Assembly (NCBI RefSeq): GCF_002210105.1
Contig: NZ_AQQU01000012.1
Location: 29,918 to 93,917 of the forward strand
Reading direction: 5' to 3'
Length of the DNA stretch: 64,000 nt
Source of the DNA: Oceanicola sp. 22II-s10i
GTDB lineage: Bacteria; Pseudomonadota; Alphaproteobacteria; Rhodobacterales; Rhodobacteraceae
Shown here: positions 17,289 through 25,047 of the stretch, piece after piece
How positions within the stretch are numbered: the first letter of the stretch is position 1
Layout of the letters: each line of letters starts with the position of its first letter
Position numbers and translations under genes: made by a program
The notes under the pieces: model-generated
Seen by the model: the letters and a program-made list of their open reading frames with translations, nothing else
The model's database searches: none
What the model was told of the DNA's origin: nothing

Positions 17289-17531
17289 GTGTCTTTCCGA
17301 AAGGCTTTTCGCGGGCCCTGGGGGCGGATGGGGTGCAGGTATAGTATCGCTCGGCCCTTACAAGAGGGGCGTTGCGGCTTTCTGAACTATCCGGTTCAGA
17401 ATAGGCTTTTCTGCAACGCCGCGCAAGCTGGCGCCCTTGTGACGGTGCGGCACTGCTGACAGGTCTGGCCGGGTATTGGCAGCACGCGGTCAAGGCTGTA
17501 AGACGGGCCGGAATTCAGGGGGTAGTCCGAC

Positions 17532-18212
17532 GTGAGCCAGAGCGACAGTTTCATCGACGAGGTGACCGAGGAGGTCCGCCGCGATCGCAATTTCGCGCTG
17601 CTCAAGCGGTATGGCTGGATCGCGCTGCTGGTCGTGGTCGTGGTCGTCGGCGCGGCCGCCTGGAACGAATACCAGAAGGCGACGGCCCGCGCCGAGGCCG
17701 AGGCGCTCGGCGACGACCTGCTGTCGGCGCTGCAGCAGGCGGATCCGGCCGAACGTGTCACCGCGCTGGCCGCTGTCGAGGTGACGGGCCCCGGCCAGTC
17801 GGCCGTGCGCAACATGCTGCAGGCGGGCGAGGCCGTGGAGGCGGGCGACACCGCCGCGGCGGTCGACCGGCTGATGGCGGTGGCCGAGACCGAGGGGCTG
17901 TCGCGGATCTATCGCGATCTGGCCCGGTTCAAGGCGCTTGGCCTCAGCGGGCCGGGCACGTCGCCGGCGGATCGCCGCGCGGGCTATGAACAGCTGGCCG
18001 CGCCGGGCGCGCCGCTGCGGCTGATGGCACTGGAACAGATCGCCCTGACCCAGATCGAGGAAGGCGACCGCGACGCGGCGGTTGCGACCCTGCGTGGTGT
18101 CCTGAGCGATGCGGAACTGACCGCGGGCTTGCGTCAGCGGATTTCTCAGTTGATGGTGGCGCTCGGAGAAGATCCGGCCGGGGCCGAAGGCGCTGCGACC
18201 GGCGACCAGTGA
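17532..18212 (+). CDS. yfgM: YfgM-like tetratricopeptide membrane protein
   Basis: 226 residues with a cytoplasmic N-terminus (DSFIDEVTEEVRRDRN), one membrane helix (about 27-44, Val/Ala rich) and a periplasmic Ala-rich helical TPR-like domain (PF09976 type). In E. coli, YfgM associates with the Sec translocon and the PpiD chaperone. The order yfgM-bamB-der seen here matches E. coli and supports the assignment. GTG start at 17532. The gene is divergent from the efflux operon; the 243-bp gap between them shows no obvious gene. Confidence 0.85.
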   Translation: MSQSDSFIDEVTEEVRRDRNFALLKRYGWIALLVVVVVVGAAAWNEYQKATARAEAEALGDDLLSALQQADPAERVTALAAVEVTGPGQSAVRNMLQAGEAVEAGDTAAAVDRLMAVAETEGLSRIYRDLARFKALGLSGPGTSPADRRAGYEQLAAPGAPLRLMALEQIALTQIEEGDRDAAVATLRGVLSDAELTAGLRQRISQLMVALGEDPAGAEGAATGDQ

Positions 18213-18254
18213 ACGCCATATTGATCAGACGAATTGGACAGGGGCACGCGGAAC

Positions 18255-19619
18255 ATGGCTGAGGCAGCTGGGATCATGGGCGCGGCGTTCGGGACGCGAC
18301 TGGTGCGGGTGGCGCTGATCGGTGCCGTGGCGCTGCTGGCCGCCTGCGACGAACGCGAGGTCTACCTGCCCGGCAAGCGCGAGAACGTCCGCGACGTGCT
18401 GGCAACCGAGGCGCCGGGACCGGGTCCGAACGACGTGGCCGCCAACCGCTCGGTCCGTATCGCCCTGCCGCGCGCCACGATGAACGCCGAATGGCTGCAA
18501 CGGCCCGGCACGCCGTCGACCCGCACCGCGCACCCCGCGCTGGCCGCCGCGCCGCGGCTGGCATGGTCGGCGCCGATCGGCGCGGGCGACAGCCGCCGCA
18601 ACCGGATCACCGCATCTCCCGTCGTCATGGGCGGACGGGTGTTCACGCTGGACGCCGAGGCGCAGGTCACCGCGACTTCGACCGCCGGGCAGACCCTGTG
18701 GCAGACCAACCTCGTCCCGCCGCGCGAACGCGGAAGCGACGCGACCGGCGGCGGCCTGGCCGCGGGTGGCGGGCTGGTCTATGTCTCGTCCGGTTTCGGC
18801 ACGCTGACCGCGCTCGACCCCGCATCGGGCGGGATCGCATGGCAGCAGAAACTCGAGGCGGTCGGCAACGGCAGCCCGACCTATTTCAAGGGCGTGGTCT
18901 ATCTGGTGTCCGGCGACGCGACCGGCTGGGCGATCGACCCCAAGACCGGCCGGGTGCTGTGGCAGATCACCAGCGCCGCGGCGATGAACGACACCCTCGG
19001 CGGGCCGGCCCCGGCGCTGACCGAGACCTATGCGATCTTCCCGTTCTCGTCGGGCCAGATCATCGGCGCGTTCCGCAAGGGCGGGCTGCGTCAGTGGGAA
19101 GGCTACGTGAGCGGCCGCCGCGCGGGCTATGCGCGCGCGAACGTCGGCGGGATCACCGGCGACCCGGTTGTCGTGGGCGATACGGTCTACGTGGGCAGCC
19201 AGTCCGGTCGGCTGGTGGCGATGAATGTCGGCAACGGCGAACCGGTCTGGACCGCGAACGAGGGGCCGCAAGCCCCGGTGACGGTGATCGGCGGGTCTGT
19301 CTTCATGGTATCGGACCGCAACGAGCTGCTGCGCCTCGACGCCGCCACGGGCGAGCGGATCTGGGGCGTGGAATTGCCGTTCTTCACCAGCGGATCGTTC
19401 CGCCGCCAGCATGAAATCTTTGTCCACTACGGCCCGGTGGTCGCGGGTGGTCAGGTGATCATCGCGTCGAACGACGGGCTGCTGCGGTTCTTCGATCCGG
19501 CCTCGGGCGCGATGACCCGGTCGGTCGAGATCCCCGGCGGCGCGACGGTGAACCCGGTGGTCGCTGGCGGCACGCTCTACGTCGTGTCCTCGGACGGAAA
19601 GCTGCTGGCCTATCGCTGA
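18255..19619 (+). CDS. bamB: Outer-membrane assembly lipoprotein BamB-like beta-propeller
   Basis: 454-residue PQQ-type eight-bladed beta-propeller. An N-terminal lipoprotein signal (ALLAACDE) gives a Cys-anchored protein on the inner face of the outer membrane. Blades are marked by repeating patterns such as TLDAEAQVTATSTAGQTLW and VAMNVGNGEPVWTA. BamB is the scaffold subunit of the BAM beta-barrel assembly machine. The ATG at 18255 is chosen over a TTG at 18234. It lies 42 bp after yfgM and is followed by repeat B3 and der. Confidence 0.9.
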   Translation: MAEAAGIMGAAFGTRLVRVALIGAVALLAACDEREVYLPGKRENVRDVLATEAPGPGPNDVAANRSVRIALPRATMNAEWLQRPGTPSTRTAHPALAAAPRLAWSAPIGAGDSRRNRITASPVVMGGRVFTLDAEAQVTATSTAGQTLWQTNLVPPRERGSDATGGGLAAGGGLVYVSSGFGTLTALDPASGGIAWQQKLEAVGNGSPTYFKGVVYLVSGDATGWAIDPKTGRVLWQITSAAAMNDTLGGPAPALTETYAIFPFSSGQIIGAFRKGGLRQWEGYVSGRRAGYARANVGGITGDPVVVGDTVYVGSQSGRLVAMNVGNGEPVWTANEGPQAPVTVIGGSVFMVSDRNELLRLDAATGERIWGVELPFFTSGSFRRQHEIFVHYGPVVAGGQVIIASNDGLLRFFDPASGAMTRSVEIPGGATVNPVVAGGTLYVVSSDGKLLAYR

Positions 19620-19624
19620 TCCGG

Positions 19625-19669
19625 CGCGCGCCGCGCGGCCGCGCCGACGCCCCGCCCGCCGTCCCGTGA
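19625..19669 (+). repeat. Dispersed repeat family B, copy B3
   Basis: GC-rich hairpin (GGCGCG...CGCGCC) followed by the core GACGCCCCGCCCGCCGTCCC, between bamB and der inside the apparent operon. Not followed by a family A copy. Confidence 0.75.
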
Positions 19670-19739
19670 AACGACGCGCCTTTGCGCCGCGCCGGTAATG
19701 GTGTATCGGGGCGCTTCGAGTTCGCCGGAGTCCGGGCCC

Positions 19740-21227
19740 ATGTCCTTCACCCTCGCCATCGTCGGCCGTCCCAACGTGGGCAAGTCGACGCTGTTCAACC
19801 GTCTCGTCGGCAAGAAGCTGGCGCTGGTCGACGACCAGCCCGGCGTCACCCGCGACCTGCGCGAGGGCGCGGCCCGGCTGGGCGACCTGAAGTTCACCGT
19901 GATCGACACGGCGGGGCTGGAAGAGGTCACCGACGACAGCCTCCAGGGCCGGATGCGCCGCCTGACCGAGCGGGCCGTGGACATGGCCGATGTCTGCCTG
20001 TTCGTGATCGACGCCCGCGCCGGGATCACGCCCACGGACGAGGTCTTTGCCGAGATCCTGCGCCGCCGGTCGGGGCGGGTGATCGTCGCCGCAAACAAGG
20101 CCGAGGGGCAGGCGGCGGATGCCGGTGTACTCGAGGCCTATGGTCTGGGTCTGGGCGAACCGCTGCGCATTTCCGGCGAGCATGGCGAGGGGATGGCCGA
20201 TCTCTATGCCGCGTTGATGCCGATCGCCGATGCCTTCGAGAAGAAGGCGGCGGCTGCGGAGGAAGAGGCGCCGGTGACGGATGTCACGCTGTCCGAGGCG
20301 GAAGCCGAGGAGGGCGAGGCCGGCGAGGACTGGCGGCCTTCGGACAGGCGTCCGTTGCAGGTGGCTGTCGTCGGGCGTCCGAATGCCGGGAAATCGACTC
20401 TCATCAACCGGATCATCGGCGAGGACCGCCTGCTGACCGGGCCGGAGGCGGGAATCACGCGCGATTCCATCTCGCTGCCGATCGTGTGGGACGATGTGCC
20501 GATGCGCCTGTTCGACACCGCGGGTATGCGCAAGCGTGCCAAGGTGCAGGACAAGGTCGAGAAGCTTTCGGTTTCGGACGGCCTGCGCGCGGTGAAGTTC
20601 GCGGAGGTGGTCGTCGTCCTGCTGGACGCGGCGATTCCGTTCGAACAGCAGGACCTGCGGATCGCGGACCTGGCCGAGCGCGAGGGGCGCGCGGTGGTCG
20701 TCGCGGTGAACAAGTGGGATCTGGAAGAAGACCGGCAGGGCAAGCTGGCGGAGCTGAAGGAGGCCTTCGAGCGTCTGCTGCCGCAGCTGCGCGGCGCGCC
20801 GCTGGTGACAGTCTCGGCGCGGACGGGGCGTGGCCTCGACCGGCTGCATGCCGCCATCGTCAAGGCGCACGAGATCTGGAACCGCCGGGTCTCGACCGGC
20901 CAGCTGAACCGCTGGCTGACCGGCATGCTGGAGCAGCACCCGCCGCCCGCGCCGCAGGGCCGCCGGATCAAGCTGCGCTACATGACGCAGGCCAAGACCC
21001 GCCCGCCGGGGTTCGTGGTGATGTGCTCGCATCCCGACAAGATGCCGGACAGCTACGTGCGTTATCTGGTGAACGGGCTGCGCGAAAGCTTCGACATGCC
21101 GGGCACGCCGATCCGGCTGCACATGCGCGGGCAGGGGGACAAGAACCCCTACAAGGGGCGGAAGAAGTCCACGCCGTCGCGGCTGCGCAAGCACCTGGGC
21201 AAACCGATTCCCGGCAAGAAGGGGTAA
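19740..21227 (+). CDS. der: Ribosome biogenesis GTPase Der (EngA)
   Basis: 495-residue protein with two tandem GTPase domains and a C-terminal KH-like domain, needed for late 50S subunit assembly. The first P-loop GRPNVGKST is at residues 9-17 and the second, GRPNAGKST, near 211-219. NKWD and NKAE serve as G4 motifs, with an acidic linker ([13 protein letters not shown]) between domains. The ATG at 19740 begins exactly at the domain strand. It ends in a Lys-rich tail. Confidence 0.97.
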   Translation: MSFTLAIVGRPNVGKSTLFNRLVGKKLALVDDQPGVTRDLREGAARLGDLKFTVIDTAGLEEVTDDSLQGRMRRLTERAVDMADVCLFVIDARAGITPTDEVFAEILRRRSGRVIVAANKAEGQAADAGVLEAYGLGLGEPLRISGEHGEGMADLYAALMPIADAFEKKAAAAEEEAPVTDVTLSEAEAEEGEAGEDWRPSDRRPLQVAVVGRPNAGKSTLINRIIGEDRLLTGPEAGITRDSISLPIVWDDVPMRLFDTAGMRKRAKVQDKVEKLSVSDGLRAVKFAEVVVVLLDAAIPFEQQDLRIADLAEREGRAVVVAVNKWDLEEDRQGKLAELKEAFERLLPQLRGAPLVTVSARTGRGLDRLHAAIVKAHEIWNRRVSTGQLNRWLTGMLEQHPPPAPQGRRIKLRYMTQAKTRPPGFVVMCSHPDKMPDSYVRYLVNGLRESFDMPGTPIRLHMRGQGDKNPYKGRKKSTPSRLRKHLGKPIPGKKG

Positions 21228-21687
21228 CGGTGGCGGGCGCTGTCCCATCCGTATCGGTGCCGGGCTCGGTCCGGTCCGTGGGATGGTGCGGGTTCAGGCC
21301 GGTCCGGGCGGGATCACGGGGCGAGATGCCACGTGCTCATCGGGCGCGCGCCGTCTTGAACAGCGTGTCAGGCCGATGGGGCCTCGATATCGCCTTTACG
21401 GGCCGTAAGGCATCGGGGCCTTTCATGGGCGGCTCATGGACCGTGGTCATCCCGCAATCGGAACCGGGGCCGGGCGAGCGCCGGCCCGTGGGATGGCGCA
21501 GCCGACGACCGTCATGGGCGCTTTCATCTCGCCACATGCCTCCGACCTCGAAACGATGCGCAGGCGTCGCCAGAGCGTCAGCCCGCGGGGACGGGCCGGC
21601 GCTCGCCCGGCGCCTTCGGCTTGACTCCGGGCGGAGGAGCGCTCGGGCCGGGGCAGGTGGCGCTCTTCGCTGTCCCGTGGTGTCCCC
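21228..21687. other. 460-bp gap with no supported gene
   Basis: GC-rich gap between der and the LysR gene. Short frames exist but none has a good start or family resemblance. An imperfect direct repeat (CCGTGGGATGGTGCGG near 21277 and CCGTGGGATGGCGCAG near 21486) is visible. It could hold an untranslated leader, a small RNA or decayed coding DNA; I cannot distinguish these. Confidence 0.5.
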
Positions 21688-22569
21688 ATGATCGACCGCC
21701 TCGAAATGCTCATCGCCCTCGCGCGCGAGGAACACTTCGGCCGCGCCGCCGAAAGCCTCGGCATCACCCAGCCCTCGCTCTCCGCCGGGATCAAGCAGCT
21801 CGAAGCCCAGCTTGGCGTCCAGCTGGTCTGGCGCGGTTCTCGCTACGGCGGACTGACCCCCGAGGGCCAGCGCGCCCTCGACTGGGCCCGCCGCATCGTC
21901 GGCGACGCCCGCACCCTGCGCGAGGAGATGCGGGCGGTGCACCGGGGCCTTTCCGGCGCACTGCGCATCGCCGTGATCCCGACCGCGCTGACCGTGGCCG
22001 CCCGGCTGACCTCGGATTTCTGCACCGCGAATCCCGGCGTCTCGGTCACGGTCCTGTCCCGCTCCTCTGTCGAGATCCTCAAGATGATCGAGGATCTGGA
22101 GGCCGACGCGGGGATCACCTATCTCGACAACGAACCGCTGGGCCGCGTCGTCACCGTTCCGCTCTACCGCGAGGCCTACCACCTCGTCTGCCCCGCCGAC
22201 GCCCCTCTGGCGGCCCGCGACACGGTGGCCTGGGCGGACCTCGCCGACCTGCCGCTCTGCCTGCTGACGCCGGACATGCAGAACCGCCGGATCGTGAACC
22301 AGATGCTCTTCGAGGCCGGGGTCACCCCGCAGATACGGGTGGAATCGAACTCCACCGTCATCCTGATGAGCCATGTGGAGCAGGGCGGCTGGTCGACGAT
22401 CCTGCCGCGCGAGATCGCGGGCTTCCTCTCCGCGGGCCGGGCGGTGCGCAGCATCCCGATCCGTCAGGGCGGCGCACGCCACGCCGTCGGCCTCGTCGCA
22501 CCGTGGCGCGAACCTCATACACCGGTGCTGGAGGCGCTGATCGAGGCGGCGCGGGGGCTCGCGGCTTGA
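21688..22569 (+). CDS. LysR-type regulator of the formate dehydrogenase operon
   Basis: 293 residues with an N-terminal helix-turn-helix (AAESLGITQPSLSAGIKQLE, about 20-39) and a C-terminal effector domain. It sits directly upstream of and co-directional with fdsG. LysR regulators in this position (FdsR) control formate dehydrogenase operons in other proteobacteria. A near-perfect palindrome with a T-N11-A core overlaps its stop codon, placing the likely operator at the start of the fds operon. Formate or a downstream metabolite as effector is inference. Confidence 0.85.
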   Translation: MIDRLEMLIALAREEHFGRAAESLGITQPSLSAGIKQLEAQLGVQLVWRGSRYGGLTPEGQRALDWARRIVGDARTLREEMRAVHRGLSGALRIAVIPTALTVAARLTSDFCTANPGVSVTVLSRSSVEILKMIEDLEADAGITYLDNEPLGRVVTVPLYREAYHLVCPADAPLAARDTVAWADLADLPLCLLTPDMQNRRIVNQMLFEAGVTPQIRVESNSTVILMSHVEQGGWSTILPREIAGFLSAGRAVRSIPIRQGGARHAVGLVAPWREPHTPVLEALIEAARGLAA

Positions 22570-22586
22570 TAGGCATTGCCTATCAA
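22566..22586. promoter_or_regulatory. Palindrome, candidate LysR operator for fds
   Basis: Perfect 10-bp arms (TTGATAGGCA / TGCCTATCAA) around a single T. It contains ATAG-N7-CTAT, matching the T-N11-A LysR box. It includes the TGA stop (22567-22569) of the regulator gene and lies 78 bp before the fdsG start. Confidence 0.7.
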
Positions 22587-22663
22587 TCGACGGAAATGCG
22601 ATATTGATTTACCGCGCAATGCCGCGCAGAACCGCCCCGACCGCCAAAGCCAGGGTGACGCCC

Positions 22664-23131
22664 ATGTCCGACGCCTCAGCCGACCTGACCGAGATCGACC
22701 GCATCATCGACGGCCACCGCACGCTCGAGGGGCCGATGCTGCCGATCCTGCACGCGATCCAGCACGCTTTCGGCCATATCCCCGAGGCCGCGATCGCCCG
22801 CATCGCCCATGCCCTGAACCTCGGCCGGGCCGAGGTGCATGGCGTCGTCAGCTTCTACCACGACTTCCGCGAGACGCCCGCCGGGACGCACACCCTGCGC
22901 ATCTGCCGGGCCGAGGCCTGCCAGGCCCAGGGCGGCGCGGCACTCGAGGCGGCGGCGCAGCGGCGGCTGGCCACCGGCTGGCACGGAACGGGCACCTGCG
23001 GCGTGACGCTGGAGCCGGTCTATTGCCTCGGTCTCTGCGCCTGCGGGCCAGCGGTGGAGCTTGACGGACAGCTTCACGGGCGGGTCGATGCCGACCGGCT
23101 GGAGACGCTGCTGAAGGAGGCGGGCGCATGA
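22664..23131 (+). CDS. fdsG: Formate dehydrogenase gamma subunit (NuoE-like)
   Basis: 155-residue thioredoxin-fold [2Fe-2S] subunit of the soluble NAD-dependent molybdenum formate dehydrogenase. Cluster ligands are C81, C86, C121 and C125 (CRAEAC and CLGLC). It passes electrons between FdsA and the FMN subunit FdsB. The ATG at 22664 is preferred over an upstream in-frame start because the family begins near this point. Its stop overlaps the fdsB start by 4 bp. Confidence 0.93.
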   Translation: MSDASADLTEIDRIIDGHRTLEGPMLPILHAIQHAFGHIPEAAIARIAHALNLGRAEVHGVVSFYHDFRETPAGTHTLRICRAEACQAQGGAALEAAAQRRLATGWHGTGTCGVTLEPVYCLGLCACGPAVELDGQLHGRVDADRLETLLKEAGA

Positions 23132-24657
23132 GGATCTACGTCCCCGCAGATGCCGCCGCCCGCGCCCTCGGCGCCGATGCCGTGGCCGATGCGATCACCG
23201 CCGAGGCGGAGGCGCGCGGACTCGAGGTCACGCTGGTCCGCAACGGCACCCGCGGCATGATCTGGCTGGAACCGCTGGTCGAGGTGGAAACGGACGCCGG
23301 CCGCACCGCCTTCGGCCCGGTCGCGGCCTCGGACGTGCCCGGCCTCTTCGCCAGCAACTTCGGCGACGACGCGCTGGCCCTCGGCCCGGTCGAGGCGATC
23401 CCCTATTTCGCCCGCCAGACCCGTCTGACCTTCGCCCGCTGCGGCCTGACCGACCCGCTGTCGCTGGCCGACTACGAGGCGCATGGCGGCCTCGCGGGAC
23501 TCCGCCGCGCGCTCGGCATGTCACAGGCCGAGATCGTGACCGAGGTAACCCAGAGCGGTCTGCGCGGCCGCGGCGGCGCGGGCTTTCCGACCGGCATCAA
23601 GTGGGACACGGTGCGCAAGGCCGAGGCGGACCGGAAGTACATCGTCTGCAATGCCGACGAGGGCGACAGCGGGACCTTCGCCGACCGGATGCTGATGGAG
23701 GGCGATCCCTTCTGCCTGATCGAGGGCATGGCGATCGCGGGCCTCGGCACCGGCGCCGAGAAGGGCTTCGTCTACCTGCGGTCGGAATACCCGGATGCGA
23801 TCCGCGTGATGACCGCGGCGGTGGACATCGCCCGACGCGCGGGGCTGCTCGGCACGGACGTGCTCGGCTCGGGCCGCGCCTTCGACATGGAAATCCGCGT
23901 GGGCGCGGGGGCCTACGTATGCGGCGAGGAAACCTCGCTGCTGAACTCGCTGGAAGGCAAGCGCGGGACGGTGCGCGCGAAGCCGCCACTGCCGGCGCTG
24001 GAGGGCGCGTTCGGCAGGCCGACGGTGGTCAACAACGTGATCTCGCTGGCGACGGTGCCGGTGATCTTCGAGAAGGGCGCGGACTACTACCGCGACTTCG
24101 GCCTCGGCCGGTCGCGCGGGACGATCCCGCTGCAGATCGCCGGCAACGTCCGTCACGGCGGGCTGTTCGAGACGGCCTTCGGCCTGCCCCTCGGCGAGAT
24201 CGTGGATGACATCGGCGGCGGCACCCGCTCGGGCCGCCCGGTCAAGGCGGTGCAGGTCGGCGGCCCGCTCGGCGCCTACTTCGGCCCCAACCAGTTCGAT
24301 ACGCCCTTCGGCTACGAGGAGTTCGACGGGCAGGGCGGCCTGATCGGCCATGCGGGCCTCGTCGTCTTCGACGACACGGCCGACCTCGGCGCGATGGCCC
24401 GCTTCGCGATGGAGTTCTGCGCGGTCGAAAGCTGCGGCAAGTGCACCCCCTGTCGCATCGGCGCGGTGCGCGGCGTGGAAACCATCGACCGCATCCGCCA
24501 GGGCGACGCCGCGGCGATCCCGCTGCTCGAGGACCTCTGCGAGACGATGAAGGACGGCAGCCTCTGCGCCCTCGGCGGCTTCACGCCCTACCCGGTTCTC
24601 TCGGCCCTACGCCTCGCCCCCCAAGATTTCACGCCCGCCAGGGAGGCCGCGGAATGA
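23128..24657 (+). CDS. fdsB: Formate dehydrogenase beta subunit (NuoF-like)
   Basis: 509 residues. The N-terminal ~100 residues look like a thioredoxin-type domain but have no cluster Cys set. The NuoF core has the FMN/NADH motif GRGGAGFPTG (about 147-156) and YIVCNADEGDSGTF. The C-terminal [4Fe-4S] ligands are CGKCTPC plus a later Cys in SLCALGG. This subunit reduces NAD with electrons from formate. Translationally coupled to fdsG. The operon is interrupted downstream by repeats B4-A4 and a small gene before fdsA. Confidence 0.95.
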   Translation: MRIYVPADAAARALGADAVADAITAEAEARGLEVTLVRNGTRGMIWLEPLVEVETDAGRTAFGPVAASDVPGLFASNFGDDALALGPVEAIPYFARQTRLTFARCGLTDPLSLADYEAHGGLAGLRRALGMSQAEIVTEVTQSGLRGRGGAGFPTGIKWDTVRKAEADRKYIVCNADEGDSGTFADRMLMEGDPFCLIEGMAIAGLGTGAEKGFVYLRSEYPDAIRVMTAAVDIARRAGLLGTDVLGSGRAFDMEIRVGAGAYVCGEETSLLNSLEGKRGTVRAKPPLPALEGAFGRPTVVNNVISLATVPVIFEKGADYYRDFGLGRSRGTIPLQIAGNVRHGGLFETAFGLPLGEIVDDIGGGTRSGRPVKAVQVGGPLGAYFGPNQFDTPFGYEEFDGQGGLIGHAGLVVFDDTADLGAMARFAMEFCAVESCGKCTPCRIGAVRGVETIDRIRQGDAAAIPLLEDLCETMKDGSLCALGGFTPYPVLSALRLAPQDFTPAREAAE

Positions 24658-24660
24658 CAC

Positions 24661-24709
24661 GCGCCGCTCGCGCCCTGCGGGCCCGTCGCCCCACCCGCCA
24701 TCCCGCGCC
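24661..24709 (+). repeat. Dispersed repeat family B, degenerate copy B4
   Basis: GC-rich palindromic stretch followed by GTCGCCCCACCCGCCATCCC, which is 18 of 20 to the family B core, starting a few bases after the fdsB stop and running straight into A4. Confidence 0.6.
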
Positions 24710-24787
24710 AGTCCCCTGCTTCTTCTGGTTCCAAATACTTCGGGGGAGTCGCGGCGCAGCCGCGGCGGGGGCAGAGCCCCCCGCGAC
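24710..24787 (+). repeat. Dispersed repeat family A, copy A4
   Basis: AGTCCCCTGCTTCTTCTGG lead, then a larger compound hairpin (GTCGCGG ... CCGCGAC enclosing GGGGC-AGA-GCCCC). It sits inside the fds operon between fdsB and the DUF4287 gene. Confidence 0.75.
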
Positions 24788-24814
24788 GCTCATCGCGATC
24801 AAGGAGACCCGAAC

Positions 24815-25033
24815 ATGACGGACAAGGTCAAAGGCCCCGCCTCCTACTTCCCCTCGATCGAGAAGAAGTACGGCCAGCCCGTCGAGCACTGGCTCGCCAT
24901 GGTCCGCGAACGGCTCGGCTCCATGGCCCACATGGAAATCGTCGCCTTCCTGAAAGACACCCATGGCCTCGGCCATGGCCATGCCAACGCGCTGGTGGCC
25001 CATGAAAAGGCCGCCGCCGGCAAATCAACCTGA
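24815..25033 (+). CDS. Small DUF4287-domain protein within the fds operon
   Basis: 72 residues with a pattern (KKYGQPVEHWLAMVRE, then GHGHANALVAHEK) matching the DUF4287 family of unknown function. It has a strong Shine-Dalgarno (AAGGAG) and begins after repeats B4-A4, ending 14 bp before fdsA. There are no Cys residues or signal peptide, so it is cytoplasmic. It is not one of the usual fdsGBACD components; its role may be unrelated to formate dehydrogenase. Confidence 0.75.
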   Translation: MTDKVKGPASYFPSIEKKYGQPVEHWLAMVRERLGSMAHMEIVAFLKDTHGLGHGHANALVAHEKAAAGKST

Positions 25034-25047
25034 CCCCGGAGCCCGCC

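Noticed and set aside
18225..21248. 1007-residue open frame antisense to bamB and der
   Set aside because: Shadow of high-GC codon bias; low-complexity Arg/Gly/His-rich product and opposite to two clearly conserved genes.
21436..21624. 62-residue open frame between der and the LysR gene
   Set aside because: No ribosome binding site, no resemblance to any family and typical GC-rich spurious composition.
23128..23440. Defective FdsB because of missing N-terminal cluster cysteines
   Set aside because: The thioredoxin-like N-domain without a cluster is compatible with NuoF-type fusions; FMN, NADH and [4Fe-4S] sites are intact.
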